A stretch of DNA of 64,000 nucleotides, taken from the NCBI GenBank assembly GCA_011037195.1, contig JAAEAF010003359.1, forward strand, positions 46,404-110,403, given 5' to 3'. A model generated the notes under the pieces. It was not told where the DNA came from and did not search any database. It was given only the letters and a program-made list of their open reading frames with translations. A program made the position numbers and the translations under genes. This DNA is from Triatoma infestans (lineage: Eukaryota > Arthropoda > Insecta > Hemiptera > Reduviidae). Position 1 is the stretch's first letter. Each line of letters begins with the position of its first letter. Shown one piece after another: positions 36,576 through 47,490 of this stretch.

Positions 36576-38662
36576 ACTTTCTCTTACTTCTAGTGAGAGG
36601 AAGTATTGTAATCGTGTCAGATATACGTTTTGAGGCGTCCTGAGTCCAAAAAAGTGGTTTTTTAGAAAATGGTCTATATGTGTGTGAGCATCGCTCGGAA
36701 ACGAAGAATCGCAGAAAGTTCAAACGTGATATTCCGTTTAGGTATCACCATGCGATCTGACAGTAAGGTATGTATCAAAATTCCCCAACCGGAAGTACCA
36801 CTTTACTGAATAATTTTGTTTACATTTACGCGATTTTCTCAAATATGGCTCTAGCGATTTTATTCAAACTTCCCACATCAACTACACATACAAAGATCTA
36901 CAACTTTTATTTAAAACACTTCTCTGTGGAAAATCCATTTAATGGCACTTTTCGGGGGAGAGGTGGGGTGGGGTTAGATTTTGCTCTAAAGTGCTATTTC
37001 AGTTTACTTACTATACAATTCTGTCATCTAAATAATATTAATTGGAATTAATTGTGTTGTTGAAATTCAGAGTTTGAAAAAAATCGGATGACCGGAAGTG
37101 GGTTTATTTTACCACTTTACTAAATGATTTTTTTTTTTCCCCCGTTTTTCGCAATCTTTTCAAAAATGGCTGCGAAGATTTTCTTCAAACTTTATATATC
37201 AACTATACATGTAAATATCTACAACTTTTATTTAAAACATTTCTTTGGAAAAATTCATTTAAGGGCACTTTCAGGATATATAAATTGTCCGCAAGGGGTA
37301 TCTGTTGCATGCAGTTTCTTGGGGAGTAGCGACCTGACGGGTTAGCTTAGCCTAGTACTACATGCACTTCGTCAGAATAGGGCACAATACACTTAAACTA
37401 CATAGACTCTATCCTTTATAGACAAGGACAAACACAGTACACAAACTGGGGTTTCCGTCCCTAGTTAACTGGTGTAAGCCAAGGTAGAAGGAACGGATTA
37501 GCTCAGTGGTAGTGCACTGGACTAACAACGCGGAGATCCCGGGCTCGATTCCAGCATGCTGCCCTTAGATTTCTCTTCGTAGGAGCTTCTACAACTCACT
37601 ATCCAGTTGCCTATAGCTAGACAACACTGCTTGGAAGTCAATTGACAGTGCACTGAGAAGGTTGCAGTGCAATAATCCCCTACACCAATCTACAATCATA
37701 AATACCTATCACATTTACTTCAAATATTTTCCCGGGTAAATTGGTAATTTTGGAGGGTTTTTGGAGGAACAATAACGTTATAAGCTGTCCTTTAAATTAC
37801 TACTTCAATTCAATGTTCTACCATTTATAAAAATCATAAATGAATGATAAATCTATATAATATTATTACAACTTGGAATCGTTGTTAGAATTACATATTT
37901 TGAAAAAAATCCGGTTAACCGGAATTACGACTTTCTAGAAAAGCAATTAAGCGTTTTGAAATTAGGTCGAATGTGATTATAACGATTTCCTCTAAACTTG
38001 GAATGCTAAGTGCACAGATACACGTATATACCTATCACTTTTATTTGAAATATTTAAAAACAAAAAAATAAATTGATTTTAGCAAGTTTTGGGGAATGTA
38101 ATGGAGTTGATGAGGAGAGAAATTGGGATTGATTAATTAGACGAGATATGAAGACACTGTTATAATATAGCTGTAAGTTTACAAAAACTGCACTGGACTT
38201 GCAATGATTTTTATAGAATAAATGGTGGGAGTAGAGATATGACACGATGCGATGTATATGGTTGAATCTGATAGATGTCTAGATCTCTCACTGGCTTATA
38301 TACAGGTTCTCCCCACTCTAGCCTACTTAAGTAAGAGTACCAGAGAGGGTCTGTCTTCTCTCTCTTAATTCTCTCGTCTGTCTGCTCTCTCTTGCTGATG
38401 TAATTCTCTCTTGCTATTAGAGGGAATTTGTGGCTTTAAATTTCAAATATATGAGGTTGGTTCAATGTTATTTGCACGTTCTTCACTTCCCTACCTGCTT
38501 TGGCTGATAGGTTGGTACTTGTCCTCCCTCCACACCTCTATATTTATATTAAGATAAAAGACAAATCTTGAAGTTCAAAGAACACTTGCTATTCTATATA
38601 TAATTGTATAAACAGGATTAAGAAAAAGTTGTGTGAGTGTTTCACACTAGATTTTTTTGTTT
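36576..38662 (+). mobile_element. Family X element, long copy with internal modules
   Basis: Starts CTTACTTCTAGTGAGAGGAA..GTATTGTAATCGTGTC and ends GTGTGAGTGTTTCACACTAG. Inside, a module recurs with spacing of about 300 bp or more: AACCGGAAGT..CCACTTTACT, then TTTTCTCAAAxATGGCT, then an ACAACTTTTATTT segment and GGGGGAGGGG-like text. Instances start near 36785, 37092 and 37918. No protein-coding capacity. A SINE sits inside (37289-37680). Confidence 0.65.
37289..37680 (+). mobile_element. Composite SINE-A with about 210 bp 5' leader
   Basis: A leader (37289-37495; CCGCAAGGGGTATCTGTTGC ... TAACTGGTGTAAGCCAAGG) precedes a tRNA-like part with A box TTAGCTCAGTGGTAGTGC and B box GGCTCGATTCC. The SINE-A body and CAATAATCCCC end follow. 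The inverted copy at 39614-40031 has the same leader, tRNA-like part and body in the same order, so the leader is a real part of this subfamily. Confidence 0.85.
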
Positions 38663-39613
38663 ACGCTAAAGCAGAGTCAACAACTCATGAGTATATTGAG
38701 TAGGCAGGCATCCCTGGAAGAAATAATAATATCAAAGTTATTTTTCCATGTATAAGGATAGAGGAACAGTATAAGAGTCTTCTTCAGGGTTCTTGGCGTC
38801 ATAATTGACTAGAAAATTTAAGTTAAACTAATCAATTAAGATTAAAACATGTTACACATAAAAAAACAAACCGGTAATTCATTGTTTTCCATGCTGCAAA
38901 ATATTTTAGTTTCCAAAAATTGTATGAAGAGTTTTATGAAGTAATTGCACTAATATAAAAACAGTCTATATGATAATTCCATCTGTAGTGGAAGAAGCAA
39001 TGAAAATAAATAGTTTAGAGTTTAGAATATTTTATAGTATCCAAAATAGTATTTTGTTAATATTTTATAATTATCTTAGTGCTGTGAATTTACCTTCAAA
39101 AAGAGTGTATTTTAGAGTCAGGTATATTAAATCTAGGTCATTGCTATTGGGAAAACAAAGGAACAAAAATCCCGTTGGGTTAATTCTTTTGTAAAAAAAA
39201 ATTCCCCCGCTAGAGAGAGATTCCTTAAAATAGTCTGCCTTCAGCTTTCAAAGAATACAGTCTGATTTCTGCTTTCAAACAACTAAGTCTGTATTCTGCT
39301 TCCAAAGCCAGAACACTACTTCAGGAATCGCTCTCTAAATATCAGTGGCAGTTTCACAATATATATAACTAGTTTATAATATCAAATAACTTGTAGTTAT
39401 TATTTAAAAGAATATATTTATTTGTTAGCAGTGGTGATTTCTTGATTATTCTTAATACTTCTATCTCTATCTCAAACATACTTACAAGCCCTTTTACAAA
39501 ACCGCTCGTGCTACACAACCAACTACTACAATTACATATCTTTTTGATTATTTACATACGCCTTTTTTTTGTGTTCATAATGATTCATTGTTTATAACAG
39601 ATATATATTTTAC
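38663..39613. other. Unassigned AT-rich intergenic sequence
   Basis: An open frame at 38970-39194 (+) resembles nothing known to me. A short tandem-like patch at 39235-39310 repeats TCTG..TTCTGCTT(T/C)CAAA words. No gene is supported. Confidence 0.45.
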
Positions 39614-40031
39614 GGGGATTATTGCATTGCGACGTGAAAGATCTGGAGCCTTCTCAATGCATTGCCGGCCTCCAAGCAATGTTCTCTAACTACAGACAAC
39701 ACTGCCTATCACCGGACCGTGTGCTGTAGAGGCTCCTAGGAGGAGAAAATCTAAGGGCAGACTACTGGATTCGAACCCGGTACCTCCACTTTGCTAGTTC
39801 AGCGCATTACCACTGAGCTAATCCCTTCCTTCTCCCTTGGCTTACGCCAGTTAACTAGGGAACGGAGACCTTAGTTTGTGTACTGTGTTTATCCTTGTCT
39901 GCGAAGGGTACAGTGTATGTAGTTTAAGTGTATTGTGTACTGTTTGACGAAGTGCATGGAGTACTGAGCTGTGGTAACCTGTGGGATCGCTACTCCCCAA
40001 GTAACTGCATGCAACAAGATACCCCTTGCGG
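39614..40031 (-). mobile_element. Composite SINE-A, second copy, opposite direction
   Basis: On the - strand: leader CCGCAAGGGGTATCTTGTTG..., then GGGATTAGCTCAGTGGTAAT (A box) and GGGTTCGAATCC (B box), then CCTAGGAGCC, GAGAACATTGCTTGGAGGCC and a CAATAATCCCCGTA end. It keeps better A and B boxes than the 37289 copy. Confidence 0.88.
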
Positions 40032-40379
40032 GCATTTTATGTAGTAAATAAATGACATAAATATTATGTAGGGTAGAAACTGATATAGATTTGATAAAAT
40101 TAATTTAAACTAACATGTAGGAGAAGAAGAACTGATTAATGTCTTGCCTTTAAGATGCGTCTGCCCACTATTATTATTTATACTGAAACTGAACATATCA
40201 CGCAATTTTGGAAATTTATATTATAATTATTGAAACACAAATGAATATAATAATGAATATTCCATTCATTAAAGGCAAATAATTGATTTACTATATAAAC
40301 ATAAAAAAATACGTATCAACAATCGGTGGTATCAATTTATAAATAAATTATCCATTTATAGAGAGCAAGGTCATAAGGA

Positions 40380-40850
40380 AAGTATAATTATCAAAAAAAT
40401 AACAACAACAATCTCTTCCTTTTGTAATAAAATTAAAAGAATTGTGCTGGGAAAATGTTTCAAATAAAAGTCATAGAAACTAAAACTATGCAAGTATACA
40501 AAGTTCATAGAGAAATTGTTAGAGATATTTTCAAGAAAATCGCCAAAAAAACGGAAAGTAAGTAGATTTCCGGTTGAGGAATTTTGACTAATAACTTCCT
40601 TTTGGTTTCCATAGTGATACCCGAACGGAATGTCAAGTTTGAACTTACAAAAATTTTTTTCGTTTTTTAAGATTTGCTGTTCTTCATAAACCACACACAG
40701 ATCATTTCTTTCCAAAAAAGGAAAAAACATTTTTTCAAACACAATCGTGTAATTCCTGTGAAAACTCGATATCGAAAACTTATCAACATCGAATTATTTC
40801 CTCTTCTTATTAACAGTAAGAGAAAATAAAAATATAAAAGAGAAAAAGTA
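40380..40850 (-). mobile_element. Family X fragment
   Basis: On the - strand: CTCTTACTGTTAATAAGAAG, then GGAAATCTACTTACTTTCCG and CAACAATTTCTCTATGAAC, matching the family X order (border, AACCGGAA module, ATTTTCTTGAAA module). Truncated at the far end. Confidence 0.6.
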
Positions 40851-41082
40851 CTTTATTTCAATAATTAAAATAAGCGTGGATGCACAATTACATTGAGCTG
40901 CTGAAACATAGCATACCTACTAGTCAATTCTGAGAACAATGGTAGAATAAGAATAATGCATAGGTGTTTACTATATACAAATTCAAACCAGAACCAATCT
41001 AATACCTAACAGAAGACGACAAGAGCTATATATACACAGACTAAAGTTAGATGAATGTGTAAGTCATGTAATCATTGCTAGT

Positions 41083-41549
41083 CATGTCCCATATATGTGT
41101 GGTGGTGGATTATAACGAGGAAATCAAATATGATTGTCTCAGCAATCTCCCACAGAAAGCCTTGGTCAATTCCCAACCAGTCAAAAAATTCACTCTTGGC
41201 CCTTACGTAACGCCCCTCTACTCCCAAACAAGAGTTCCTTCACTTGGATCTGACGTCGTTCAGCAAACCTTTCCCGGTATTTTTCCTTCAGGTGAGGGAT
41301 ACATTTGTCGTATATGTCCCTCTTCTCTGGGTCAACTTTTCTCCCCTGTTCTGGATCACTGGATTCAAAGCAGACAGTAGGGCTTCTTTTTCCACCGTTC
41401 TTGAACGCAACAATGTCAGCGAAACGATTAGTACCTTCTTTATCTAGGCAGTGCACTTTGTCGAAGCAAGTATACCCGTTATTGCTTAATATTTCCGCTA
41501 TCCGCTTCTTCACGTTATGGTGGCCCAATACATACATATTTCCCAACAC
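41083..41549 (-). pseudogene. R2-like LINE remnant, endonuclease domain
   Basis: Reads LGHHNVKKRIAEILSNNGYT, then TNRFADIVAF and CFESSDPEQGRKVDPEKR, then DIYDKCIPHLKEKYRERFA and KELLFGSRGAL. After a frameshift it continues SEFFDWLGIDQGFLWEIAE to a stop at about 41083. The layout matches the restriction-like endonuclease and C-terminus seen at 10454-11098, but the sequence differs enough to be another family. Truncated and frameshifted. Confidence 0.75.
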
Positions 41550-42850
41550 ATATTTTACCTTACAAGTTTATTACACTCATCACTCAGTTATATTACAGTT
41601 TTAGTTTTCTTAATGAGTTGAAATATTTTTTATTTTGCTTCCATAATGGTGATTCATATTATTGCGTTTTAAATCATTAGCAGTTTGCGTTCAGTTTAAA
41701 CAGTTTTATAGGCATTTTAAAAAAGCTCATAGATATAGCCAAAGCCATTTATCTAACATATTGCTTCTTTATATTTATTACTGACCAATGAGAAAATGAA
41801 ATGGCATAAATAGAAAGCAAACTTCTAAGTGAAATAAAGAAAAATGTTCAGAAAGAGAAGTTGTAAGAAACAATAGAATAGGTATCATATGTAAACAGTG
41901 ACAAGATAAGTGGAATAGTGACACATGAAAAAGTAATATATAAGATAGAAATACAGTGGATAGTTTGAGGTGTAAAACAATAAATTTGGATAAATGTACA
42001 ATATAAGAAAAATAAACGATACCTTATGTCACATAAATAAAATAATTGTAATTTTATCTGCCAACTGGATATTTCTTATAGATTTTTTTAAAAAAAAATA
42101 TTACTTATATTTTTTTTTGAAAGAGTTTCACAAATTTCATTGAAGAATAAGATAGTCCAGATTGTTCTATAAATCCAGGAATAATTTGACAGGTCTATAA
42201 GCCTTATTTACAAGTGAGATGGGTGCCATTAGTTACGTTTTAATTCAATATACAGCTTAGGAAAAGGTTCATTCGGAGAGCTTAGAATAGACATATTAGT
42301 TGATATTTTAGTTAATTACAGATTAAAATTGTAAAGAAAAAAAGGTGACGGTAATTTAAGCGCCCTTTAAATATTTCAATAGTTTAGTATGGGATTAGTA
42401 AGGAAGTTAAATAAGAAAAGATGAGGTATAAACATCCAGTTACCGCTGTAAGAAGAACTAAGTTATGTAAGTTTTCATTGGAAATACGTTGTGCGCCCCC
42501 CCCCCTGATTTCGAAAAATTTGTTTTAGCGAATGGTCTGTTATGCACATAGTTAACATAATAGACACATATAGACAAGCCATAATTTATTTGTTTTTAGG
42601 TATATAAACTATAATGTATTAGTAACGTTTAAAGTTTGTGCACTTCTACATAAAAATACAATGCCTATAAAAGAAATACAACCATACGTCGATATTTTGA
42701 TTAAAAATTAATTAATAATAAAGATATACATTCATCAATACTTCTTTAATTTTATTATATCAATTATATTTTGTTACATTGTTTGGTTTATTATACAATA
42801 TGATACAACTTTTTGAAAAATTGAATTATTTAAAATAATGTAATAAATAT
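41550..42850. other. Unassigned AT-rich sequence
   Basis: No coding frame is supported. If the exon at 42868-43096 is real, this is its downstream intron. A C run lies at about 42497-42507. Confidence 0.4.
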
Positions 42851-42867
42851 TCTGATTACTTACATTA

Positions 42868-43096
42868 TAATCTGATTCTGTTGAGATTTTTTAATACTTA
42901 ATTTACTAAGTAGCTTCTCCTGCACTTTCTTTATGTTTGCTTTTAATTTTCTTTCATATTCTTGAAAACGTTTTTGAAATTCTTTTTTTTTTGGGTTAAA
43001 TCTATCTTTTGAGATAGATTCAATCTTAGACAACAGTACAGTAATAAGATTGGTATCCCCACTCCCGAATGAGCCCACTCCACCACTCTTTGTCAT
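42868..43096 (-). CDS. Candidate coding exon of an unrecognised lysine-rich protein
   Basis: Opens with MTKSGGVGSFGSGDTNLITV, then a charged, probably helical stretch (FNPKKKEFQKRFQEYERKL, KANIKKVQEKLLSKLSIKK). It ends at a strong splice donor (AT|GTAAGT, first intron base 42867). The frame is open 5' of the methionine through RKRTNVHEKEPKVTSD, so the true start could be earlier. Low repeat content, an intact frame and a consensus donor favour a real exon. Coiled-coil-like pattern; function unknown. No partner exon was identified. Confidence 0.4.
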
Positions 43097-43396
43097 ATCA
43101 CTTGTGACCTTTGGTTCTTTTTCATGTACATTTGTTCTCTTCCGTTATGAATAAAATTCAATTAAAATTTGCTAATCACTCCGATAATTAAAAATAAATA
43201 AAATAACTGTCACTATATCTAACTGGCTTGTAACCCAGCGAATCCGTACTGTTCCGTAGCACGAGCACAACTCCTATATATAGTTATATTCAATATAAAA
43301 TAAAGGTACTTAATTGTCTTACACTTTCTTTTGCAATTTACAATTATTTTTTTAATCAGAGACATTTTCCGTGGTAGCCCTGCTTCATTTTGTGGT

Positions 43397-43431
43397 CATC
43401 GACCGGTTTCGGGCCGCCCATCTTCAGGATG
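43397..43431 (-). ncRNA. Hammerhead-like motif, shortened stem II
   Basis: On the - strand: CATC, CTGAAGA, a shortened GGGCGGCCC stem II, GAAAC, CGGTC, GATG. The core words are intact, but stem II has lost about four loop bases compared with the copy at 53987, so folding is doubtful. Confidence 0.4.
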
Positions 43432-43596
43432 CGTTTTTCAGACAGTGTGACACACAGACTCGCACAGAGTAACTTAGTTTCACACTAACTCTAAGTTTCT
43501 AACTAAAGTATATACTACTTAGTTCACTAACTAAAGTTAGTGTGAAACTAAGTTACTCTGTGCGTGTCTGTGTTGTCACACTGTCTGAAAAAAACG

Positions 43597-43635
43597 CATC
43601 CTGAAGATGGGGCGAACGCCCGAAACCGGTCGATG
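43597..43635 (+). ncRNA. Candidate hammerhead ribozyme motif
   Basis: CATC then CTGAAGA (CUGANGA core), a GGGC/GCCC stem II, GAAAC, and ACCGGT closing a three-pair stem III before C, then GATG pairing with CATC as stem I. One extra base lies between the core A and stem II, and one extra G within stem II. Compare the copy at 53987-54024. Confidence 0.5.
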
Positions 43636-44297
43636 ACCACGAAATGAAGCAGGCTACCACGGAAAATGTCTCTGATGTTTTCCAGCTCTGCGGAACCAAC
43701 CACCACAACAAATATTTTTTTAATATTTAGATTTCATTTGTTTTAAACATTAATTTATAATATATCGATTGAATAGTTAAGTCATTGGTATGTATTTTTA
43801 TCATTTATATAATACTTACAATACATATATTTGTAAAATTATAAAATGAAATGGTCCATCTAAAACTGTGGCAGAAATTAGGTTATATTGGAGTAAGTAG
43901 AGACAACGAGGGTTATCAAGTTAATCTACAATAATGCTAGCATCAAAATGGTAATTGGCCATCAACTACAAACAAGATGGGCTGTGAATGTCATCTCTGG
44001 CACGTTAAAGGGTGAATTCCTTTCCTCCGCTTTTATTTAGCTTATTTCTTTCAGATTATATTACATTTTTTAGGGATAAAGGATTGTCTGGTTTTAGAGT
44101 TAATGAACAAAATTGATATTCTGACTTTAATGTTCACCGATGACATTGTAATATTTTCGGATTACTGCAATGACGCTCAAGGAAAATTAAAAGCGTTGAC
44201 CGGAATATTGCCAACTGAACTCTTTAATTGTGTATACGGAGAAGTAATAATTTTTCGAAAGGGGTCCCCCAAAACGGAAACAGTATCCTACACTTTG

Positions 44298-44533
44298 TTT
44301 TTATTTTTTTCAATTTAAGGTGCGTCAACATCTATGGTCATCCGCGCCCGGAGCATTCTCAGAGCACTGCCGGCCTCCGGACAGTGTTCTCTCGCTACAG
44401 ACAACAATGTCCATCACCGATCAGTGGAGCTGTAGAGGCTCATAGGAAGAAAAAATGTAAGGGTAGCACTCGACTCGAACCCGAAACCTCGGCGTGGGAG
44501 TCTAACGCACTAACCACTCAGCTAATCCATCCC
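44298..44533 (-). mobile_element. SINE-A copy inserted in the LINE, with target duplication
   Basis: On the - strand from about 44533: GGATTAGCTGAGTGGTTAGT (A box), GGGTTCGAGTC (B box), CCTATGAGCCTC, GAGAACACTGTCCGGAGGCC, GACGCACC and an A-rich tail. CCTACACTTT occurs on both sides (about 44288-44297 and 44534-44543), consistent with a 10 bp or longer target-site duplication. Confidence 0.9.
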
Positions 44534-44929
44534 CTACACTTTATTACGAACACAATAAAATTAAATATTTAAATAGTTACATTTATCTGGGGGGGTTTAC
44601 ATGTATTAGTGCAATAAGTTAAATTTTTGTTAGCCGCTAAAAGATTTATCAATAAATTCGTGGTCGCAATAAACTAAAATCGCTAAAATCCACTGTTGTG
44701 GCTACAGTATTGTACGCCGTGGAGATATGGGCTCCGCATTATATATATCGTATATTGAGAAAAACCCAGATAACTTCTTTAAGCAGCTACTACTCTTAAC
44801 CCCAATCAACAAACCCGAATCCGGCTAATAACAACACTGACTCAGAATCCTAGGTAGTTTAAATTCTCACATAGATTTTTAAATTTATAATGAGATGTTT
44901 GTCAGCAATGGCCCGAGGAGTTTACAAAA

Positions 44930-45600
44930 AAAAAAATCTTTGTTGTTGCATGTTTCGCGTACCATTGGTGCCCTTTTCAGGAGTTCTGTAAAAATTTTTG
45001 GAGAAAATACATTATTGTCAGTATTGTAGTTAAGAAAAATTGCATAGATTTACAAAAAAAAAATTAATCAAAGAAATATTAACAGAAGAAATTATTACAC
45101 AAAAGTGACATATTAAATTAAAATGATATTACCAATAAGAGAAAATAAAACAGATAAAGATACCTTTAGGGTAGGAGAGGAGTGAACGTTAAGAACGTTG
45201 AGATTGAAATGAAGAGAGAGAATGTTTTAAAATTTACCTGTTAAAAGGTGGGAGGGATAAGAAAAATGTTTATAGTGAGGCAATTTCAAATTTGGAACAA
45301 CAAATTACTAGCGAATATCTTTGTTTAGGGTTAGAAAAATAGTTTTATAAGTTGAAGTTATGATTTCATTGTTTTTTTTAAAATTGATCGAGTTCGGACG
45401 GAGGTGAATTTGTAAGGATTTGGATAGAAGACGTTTTGAATGGTTGGGGTAAGTGGTTAAAATGGAAGGTTTATTGAAATCGATGGCATGATTGAAAGTC
45501 ACCTGTTTACAGAGAGAGCAGTGCTGTTTTTTGTTTAATAATGTCTAGTTCGTGTTGTCTAAATCTTTTTTTTTTTGCAAAAACTGTTTGGATTCATTAA
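44930..45600 (-). pseudogene. Penelope-like element remnant (GIY-YIG domain end and 3' tail)
   Basis: On the - strand: HELDIIKQKTALLSL, then FNHAIDFNKPSILTTYPNHS and KRLLSKSLQIHLRPNSINF. This is the pattern of the C-terminal GIY-YIG endonuclease region of Penelope-like retroelements (ALxxH..GHxxDF..xxIL.....KR...ESLEI...N.IN). A stop replaces the expected histidine region. The 3' untranslated part ends near 44948 with a decayed hammerhead-like motif. Confidence 0.7.
44948..44980 (-). ncRNA. Decayed hammerhead-like motif at the end of the Penelope-like remnant
   Basis: On the - strand: CTGAAAA, GGGCACC..GGTACGC, GAAAC. The essential G of CUGANGA is A, so it should be inactive. Position and order match hammerhead motifs reported in Penelope-like elements. 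Confidence 0.4.
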
Positions 45601-46229
45601 GTTTGTTTATTTTTAAATTTACTATATAAACTATTAGATAGTAAATCGTTTGCCCAAGATCTGTTATAATCAGCTTAAAAGGAACTGGGGTGGTCAGAGA
45701 AATAATACAATTAATTGTAATTGGTTTAATCTTATTAAAAATATGCTCTTTCCTTTAGGAGTTAACTTATTGGATTTATGCGAATCCACCATATGTGTTA
45801 AAGTGTATTAAAATTAGCATTCTAGATAAAAAAAATAAATTGTAGAATCACGCATCATAATATTGGGTTATAGGATTATAATTAATAGTTTTAGGCGAAG
45901 CTGAAAAGTATTTAATGCTGGCAAAATAGTATATACATAAAACAAGAATAATAAGCCTAAGATTAGATTATTTTATAAAGATAAAAATTGTGATAATTCA
46001 CAAACGAATATGTTAAAGAATGTTTGTTCCAATCTGTAATCTAAGTGAACTGGGTGAACCTCCAACAATTTTCTATTGTCTGGTCCGTTATGTGGTGCAT
46101 CTTAGAACAAAATATCTTGTCAAATATAATTCATAATAGCCATTATAGATGGTACTTATTATTATTATTTCGTTATAAATTCTTTAAAATTAAGATCTGT
46201 TATAAATTAATAGTTTATAAACAAAATAA

Positions 46230-46912
46230 AAAAGAGAAAAACGTTTTTTGCCATTTAACTGCTGTAAGAAAAAGTAATATCCGGAAATATTTATTTCTAA
46301 TTAATTTTAATTAATTTTTATTTAAGAAAAATAAGTAGAATATATATCAGAAGATAAAATAGATTTAAAAGATAAGATTAAGTCTAGAAGAAATTAATTC
46401 TTTTTAGCGTCGGGTTTAATTTATTGATTGCCTTCCAGTGGCATTGTTAACTAACTAATAGTCCCCTGTGGATGCAGTACAAGCAATTAAGGACTGATAG
46501 AGATATTTGTTACATTTACCAGTTCCTAATGAAGAAGAATTTTGTAATAACTTTAGATTAGGAGGTTTACTTCAGCTACTTTCAACAGAAATCTTAGAGT
46601 CCCTGCTGCACAGATCAATTTCTGTTACATAAATATTTTAATGACAATTTCAGTAATGTTTATAAAACAATTAATATGGCAGGTTAATTACCAAGATTGG
46701 TAGAAATATTTTACCAAGATTTCATGTTAAATAAATTTCAATAAATTTAGTAAATATATCTTTTAGAATGGATCTGAGATAATGGAAATGAAAATTGTTG
46801 CATCTATTATTTTAGCAACAATAATTTGTTAGCAGTTCGTATGAGAACAAGAAAGGAATCCATGTACCTTAGCATTTACGTATCTCTTCTTCTAATTTCA
46901 AATTATAGCTAG
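46230..46912. other. Unassigned AT-rich sequence
   Basis: No gene or clear repeat recognised; probably the decayed tail of the LINE before it. Confidence 0.4.
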
Positions 46913-47110
46913 GGAAGGACGGGATTGGCTCAGTTAGTAGTGTGCTGGTGGAGATTAGGTATGCTACATAGATTTTCAATTACTACGAACTTCACTGTCT
47001 GGTGGTGGGCAATGTTACCTGTAACGAGATGCCGGAAGCGGGTAGTGCTTTGAAAAAGCTCCGAGCGCCAATGATCTAAGACTGACGCGCCTTAAATAAC
47101 AAAATAAAAA
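46913..47110 (+). mobile_element. SINE-A copy, degenerate
   Basis: A box GGATTGGCTCAGTTAGTAGT is kept; the B-box region is largely lost. The body keeps CTTCACTGTCTGGTGG..GGGCAATGTTACCTGTAACG, CTCCGAGCGCCAATGA, GACGCGCC and an A-rich tail. Confidence 0.78.
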
Positions 47111-47232
47111 AAGGAATAACTAATAATGACTTATTGAGATCAATGAGAATTTCATCTTATTGCAAAAACCCTACAATATTTGTTATCGGACTCTATAAAA
47201 AAAACAGATATCACCAAAGTTTATAAAAAGAT

Positions 47233-47490
47233 TTTCGCTGAGAAAGCCTGCTTCTTTTTGTGATCATCAACAGGTTGCAAGTCTTCGTCTATCTTCAGGA
47301 TGTTTTGATAAATAGTGTGGTGAGAGGACTAGTATACTGCAAAGTCACAATATAACTTCTATAGTGAGATATTCGTACGTTACTACACTGTTTATTAAAG
47401 TACTAATGATGGGGTAAAGATACTGAAGATTCGAAACAGGTCAATGATCACAAAGTAAACCAACTAACGCGGAAAAAATCTCTGATGTTG
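47233..47490. mobile_element. Foldback element (copy D), degenerate
   Basis: The left arm has AGCCTGCTTCTTTTTGTGAT and ATCTTCAGGAT; the right arm has TACTGAAGATTCGAAACAGG, TCAATGATCACAAAGTAAAC and GCGGAAAAAATCTCTGATG. Stem II of the hammerhead-like motif is deleted in the right arm. It is the oldest-looking copy here. Confidence 0.7.

Larger units (their letters stand above)
43355..43713. mobile_element. Foldback element (copy C) with two hammerhead-like motifs
   Basis: Two inverted arms meet at about 43520. The left arm runs CAGAGACATTTTCCGTGGTA ... ACAGTGTGACACACAGACTC; the right arm is its reverse complement up to TACCACGGAAAATGTCTCTG. Beyond the right arm a further CCAGCTCTGCGGAACCAACC segment is shared with the copy at 53788. 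No open frame. Confidence 0.88.
43900..46230 (+). pseudogene. LINE reverse-transcriptase remnant, interrupted by a SINE and a Penelope-like fragment
   Basis: RT part: LTLMFTDDIVIFSDYCNDAQ (the YADD-type active-site block, here FTDD) at about 44120-44180, then GKLKAL and a TEK/IIFRKG-like segment. The frame resumes after the SINE with YLNSYIYLGG, then AVEIWAPHYIYR and KTQ. It resumes again after the Penelope fragment (about 45640-46150) with FNLIKNMLFPLGVNLLDLCE and a knuckle-like CNLSELGEPPT. Many stops and shifts. The order of pieces is what one LINE would show if split by two later insertions. Confidence 0.65.

Noticed and set aside
38970..39194. Small open frame (74 codons)
   Set aside because: AT-rich, no domain, no splice or start context; indistinguishable from chance.
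40371..40742. Open frame of 123 codons on the - strand
   Set aside because: It lies in a family X fragment and has the biased Phe/Leu composition expected from this AT-rich repeat; other copies do not keep the frame.
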